A stretch of 64,000 nt of DNA from Phenylobacterium kunshanense. GTDB taxonomy: Bacteria > Pseudomonadota > Alphaproteobacteria > Caulobacterales > Caulobacteraceae. Both the position numbers and the translations under genes were made by a program. The DNA is taken from positions 682,001 through 746,000 of the forward strand of contig NZ_QFYS01000001.1 in the NCBI RefSeq assembly GCF_003254525.1, given 5' to 3'. The notes beneath the pieces were generated by a model. It searched no databases. It saw only the letters and a program-made list of their open reading frames with translations, and was not told the origin of the DNA. Shown here piece after piece: positions 61,405 to 64,000 of this stretch (the first letter of the stretch is position 1; each line of letters opens with the position of its first letter).

Positions 61405-63630
61405 CTATCCCCGCAGCAGAACCAAGGCGAACGCAGGTTCGCCGCTTTGCCATGCCTGCTCCAGCCGCCAGCCCGCCTGCCCCGCCAGGGCGGCGAACCC
61501 ATCGACCGTGAACTTGTGCGAGTTCTCGGTGTGGATCGTCTCTCCGGCGTCGAACCGGTAGGTCTCGCCAGCGACCCGCACCGACTGGGGCCTGGCGCTC
61601 ACCAGATGCATCTCGATCCGGCTTTCCCGGGCGTTCCAGACGGCCCGATGCTCGAACGCCGAGAGATCGAAATCCCCGCCCAGCTCGCGGTTTATCCGGG
61701 TCAGCAGGTTCCTGTTGAAGGCCGCCGTGACGCCTTGAGCGTCATCGTAGGCGGCCACCAGGCTCGCCTCGTCCTTCACCAGGTCGATCCCGACGATGAA
61801 GGCGGCGCCCGGCCCCAGCAGCCGGTGGGCGGCCTCGAGGAAGGCGCGCGCCTCGTCACGCGTGAAGTTGCCGATGGTCGAGCCGGGAAAGAAGCCCACC
61901 ACCGGTGCCCCCTCCGCCTCGGCGGGCAGGCGCAGGGCGCTGGTGAAGTCGTCGCGCAGCGGCGCGACGCGGAGGCCGGGATAGTCCGCGCGGATCGAGG
62001 CCGCGGCCGCGTCGAGCGCGGAGGCGCTGATATCGATCGGCGCATAGACGGCGACCTGCGGCGCGGCGTCGAGGAGGATGCGGGTCTTGGTGCTGGCGCC
62101 GCTGCCGAACTCCACCAGCGCGGCTCCGTCCGGGATCAGGCGGGCGATCTCGTCCGCCGAGCGGCGCAGCAAAGCCACCTCCGTACGGGTGGGATAGTAC
62201 TCCGGCAGCTCCGTGATCGCCTCGAACAGCCGCGAGCCCTCGGCGTCGTAGAAGTGCTTGGGCGGGATCGACTTGCGGGGCCGCGCGAGCCCGGCCTTCA
62301 CATCGGCCTCGAACTCCGACGGCGCATCGCCCTCGCCCGCGCCGTCCATGGCCAGGCGGACGCCCGAGAACATCCAGCGCTGCTGCGGATAGAAGAAGTT
62401 GCGGTAGGTGCGGCGCACATGCCCGGCCGGCGTGGCGCAGCAACCGCCGCGCAGCACGAACTGGCCCGACATGAACTTGCCGTTGTACTCGCCGACCGCC
62501 CCCGCCGCCGGGCGGAACCCCGGGTAGGGCAGATAGGCGCTGCGCGTCCATTCCCAGAGGTCGCCGAACATCTGGCGCAGACCCTCGCCGGCAGGCGCCG
62601 GTTGCGCGCAGAGCCGCCCCGAGCCCGCGAAATTGCCCTCGATCGGAACCGATGACGCGGCGTGCTCCCATTCCGCCTCGGTGGGAAGCCGCGCGCCGGC
62701 CCAGGCGGCGTAGGCGTCGGCCTCGTAGTAGCTGACGTGGCTGACCGGCTGGGCGGGATCCAGCGGCCGCAGGCCCGTGAGGCCCATGACCCGCCAGCCG
62801 TCCGGCGACTCGCGCCAGTAGAACGGCGCCCGCCAGCCCTCGGCCCGGGCCATCGCCCAGCCGTCCGACAGCCAGAACTCCGGGCGTTCATACCCGCCGT
62901 CGGCCATGAACCGCAGCCACTCGCCATTGGTCACGAGGCGGTCCGCGAGGCGGAACGGCTCCAGCCAGACGCGATGCCGGGGACCTTCGTTGTCGAAGGC
63001 GAAGGGCGCCCCTGGGCCGGAGTCGTGGCCCATCTGCACGAGGCCGCCGGCGAATTCCACGTACGCCAGCGGGGGCGTCGGAACGCTCGCCAGCGGCGGC
63101 CGCGGCGGCGCGAAGGCGGGAGACAGCGGCGACTGGGCGAAGAGGTGGAGGATGTCCATCAGGATCAACTCCTGATGCTGCTCCTCGTGCGCCAGGCCGA
63201 GGTCGAGGAGCTCGAGCGGCCCCTCGCCCGCGGCCGTCAGCAATCGCTCCATGGCGGCGTCCACATGCGCCCGATAGGCAAGGACGTCGGCGATGGACGG
63301 GCGGGTGATCAGACCCCGCGCCGGACGCGGCTGCCTGGGCCCCTCGGCCTCGTAGTAGGAGTTGAAGAGGTATCCGAAGCGAGGGTCGAACACCCGATAG
63401 CCAGGAAGGCCCGGCGTCAGCATGAAGGTCTCGAAGAACCAGGTGGTGTGGGCCAGGTGCCACTTGGTGGGGCTGGCGTCCGGCATCGACTGGGCGCCCA
63501 TGTCCTCCGGGGTCAGCGAGCGGATGAGGGCCTCGGTGGCGCGGCGCACGGCGCGATAACGCGCCAGGCGCTCGTGGGCGGCCGTCTGCGCAAGCGGGCG
63601 CTCCTGGTCGTGGGGGCGATCGATGCGCAT
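61405..63630 (-). CDS. Fused ergothioneine enzyme EgtB-EgtD (sulfoxide synthase and histidine methyltransferase)
   Basis: The 741-residue product joins two enzymes. Residues about 1-430 are EgtB-like: a DinB domain with iron-ligand motifs KWHLAHTTWFFETF and HEEQHQELILMD, then the formylglycine-generating-enzyme fold (PFRLADRLVTNGEWLRFM, VSYYEADAYAAWAGARLPTEAEWE, FSGVRLAM). Residues about 430-741 are EgtD-like: PPKHFYDAEGSRLFEAITELPEYYPTRTE and VEFGSGASTKTRILLDA (SAM site), GFFPGSTIGNFTRDEA. Together they methylate histidine and add the sulfur. The start ATG at 63630 has a GGAGAGG ribosome-binding site. The C-terminal end is complete. Confidence 0.92.
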   Translation of the reverse strand: MRIDRPHDQERPLAQTAAHERLARYRAVRRATEALIRSLTPEDMGAQSMPDASPTKWHLAHTTWFFETFMLTPGLPGYRVFDPRFGYLFNSYYEAEGPRQPRPARGLITRPSIADVLAYRAHVDAAMERLLTAAGEGPLELLDLGLAHEEQHQELILMDILHLFAQSPLSPAFAPPRPPLASVPTPPLAYVEFAGGLVQMGHDSGPGAPFAFDNEGPRHRVWLEPFRLADRLVTNGEWLRFMADGGYERPEFWLSDGWAMARAEGWRAPFYWRESPDGWRVMGLTGLRPLDPAQPVSHVSYYEADAYAAWAGARLPTEAEWEHAASSVPIEGNFAGSGRLCAQPAPAGEGLRQMFGDLWEWTRSAYLPYPGFRPAAGAVGEYNGKFMSGQFVLRGGCCATPAGHVRRTYRNFFYPQQRWMFSGVRLAMDGAGEGDAPSEFEADVKAGLARPRKSIPPKHFYDAEGSRLFEAITELPEYYPTRTEVALLRRSADEIARLIPDGAALVEFGSGASTKTRILLDAAPQVAVYAPIDISASALDAAAASIRADYPGLRVAPLRDDFTSALRLPAEAEGAPVVGFFPGSTIGNFTRDEARAFLEAAHRLLGPGAAFIVGIDLVKDEASLVAAYDDAQGVTAAFNRNLLTRINRELGGDFDLSAFEHRAVWNARESRIEMHLVSARPQSVRVAGETYRFDAGETIHTENSHKFTVDGFAALAGQAGWRLEQAWQSGEPAFALVLLRG

Positions 63631-63787
63631 GGAATGGTCCCTCTCCAGCCGCGATCCCCACGGCTTCCGCCCGGCAAGATGGGCACGAAACAAGAACATC
63701 GCAACAGGGTTCGGAGAAGACCCTGGCAGCAGTCGAGCAAAACGAACGCCGCCGCCCAGGGCCAGTTCCCACTGCCTGTGGACGACG

Positions 63788-63812
63788 GGAACACTCGCCA
63801 TCCGGCTGCGTT
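63788..63812 (+). promoter_or_regulatory. EcfG-type (general stress response) promoter
   Basis: GGAAC at 63788-63792 and CGTT at 63809-63812 are separated by exactly 16 bases, a full match to the alphaproteobacterial EcfG consensus (GGAAC-N16/17-CGTT). It points toward the ECF sigma gene, whose start is 67 bp downstream. Confidence 0.75.
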
Positions 63813-63878
63813 GAGACCACCGCTGGTGGAGAGGCGTGCGGCCGGCGGGTGGCCGGGCGTCAGTGCAAAGGGTTTGGT

Positions 63879-64000
63879 ATGGGTTCCCCGACAAGCTGGC
63901 GCGACGAGGTCGTGGGCCTGATCCCCGCGCTCCGGGCCTTCGCATGGTCGCTCAGCCACAACGGCTCGGACGCCGACGACCTCGTCCAGGACACCCTGAT
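63879..64000 (+). CDS. ECF-family RNA polymerase sigma factor, N-terminal part (runs off the window)
   Basis: The first 40 residues include WRDEVVGLIPALRAFAWSL and GSDADDLVQDTL, the sigma region 2 start of ECF sigma factors. The closest resemblance is to the general-stress EcfG/SigT-like group (LIPALRAFARSL, ADDLVQDTL). The ATG is at 63879; the gene continues beyond the window. The EcfG-type promoter upstream suggests autoregulation or membership of the stress cascade. Anti-sigma NepR and PhyR genes were not seen and may lie beyond the end. Confidence 0.82.
   Translation, partial: MGSPTSWRDEVVGLIPALRAFAWSLSHNGSDADDLVQDTL

Noticed and set aside
1..64000. CRISPR arrays, tRNA, rRNA or tmRNA genes, insertion sequences, prophage genes
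   Set aside because: No regularly spaced identical repeats, no tRNA-like cloverleaf or CCA end, no transposase or phage structural genes were seen. Absence of small RNAs cannot be proven by eye.

Overview
This is a high-GC (roughly 70%) chromosomal window from an alphaproteobacterium, most likely the Caulobacterales and possibly close to Phenylobacterium or Caulobacter. This rests on gene content and protein resemblance only. Supporting signs are NDUFA12 beside DUF2155, the rel/pyrE/pdxJ/acpS/lepB/rnc/era/recO/parC order, a PEPxxWA sorting tail, an RpoZ of alphaproteobacterial size, and a promoter of the alphaproteobacterial EcfG type. No tRNA, rRNA, CRISPR array, prophage or insertion sequence was seen.

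Layout. 1-13 kb: DUF2155 and NDUFA12, a class II ribonucleotide-reductase relative that seems to have lost its catalytic core, a secreted pentapeptide-repeat protein, aspS, a serine hydrolase, a flavodoxin, a hybrid histidine kinase and several unknowns. 13-18 kb: small exported proteins (HtaA domain, PEP-CTERM, lipoproteins), a 28-residue membrane peptide and an HNH nuclease. 18-31 kb: the minus-strand housekeeping block parC, recO, era, rnc, lepB. Between parC and recO lie a BlaI/BlaR1 signalling unit with a clear double operator and a three-gene RiPP cassette (precursor, radical SAM/SPASM maturase, JmjC oxygenase). An arylamine N-acetyltransferase sits between recO and era. 31-41 kb: a DMT transporter, SRPBCC, phosphotransferase and DUF2147 genes, then acpS, pdxJ, pyrE, a divergent class III cyclase-like protein, rel, rpoZ and folK. 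41-55 kb: NYN nuclease, family 5-like uracil-DNA glycosylase, M20 and DUF885 peptidases, rhodanese, smpB, dapA, lytic transglycosylase, hrpB, an amino-acid permease and a metallo-hydrolase. 55-61 kb: one run of OmpR regulator, histidine kinase, MacA-like adaptor, MacB-like ATPase and permease. 61-64 kb: a KGG stress protein, a fused EgtB-EgtD ergothioneine enzyme, and the start of an ECF sigma factor behind a textbook EcfG-type promoter.

The best candidate for a little-described system is the RiPP cassette at 23.1-25.9 kb. Its 113-residue precursor has a central glycine-rich core with four evenly spaced aromatic-X-Gln motifs, which fits three-residue cyclophane formation, followed by an oxygenase that may hydroxylate the product. 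Other leads are the NrdJ pseudoenzyme behind an NrdR-like site, the lone cyclase-like protein divergent from pyrE, a family of paired palindromic repeats whose stems covary, and a MacA-like protein with a Spy-like helical insert.
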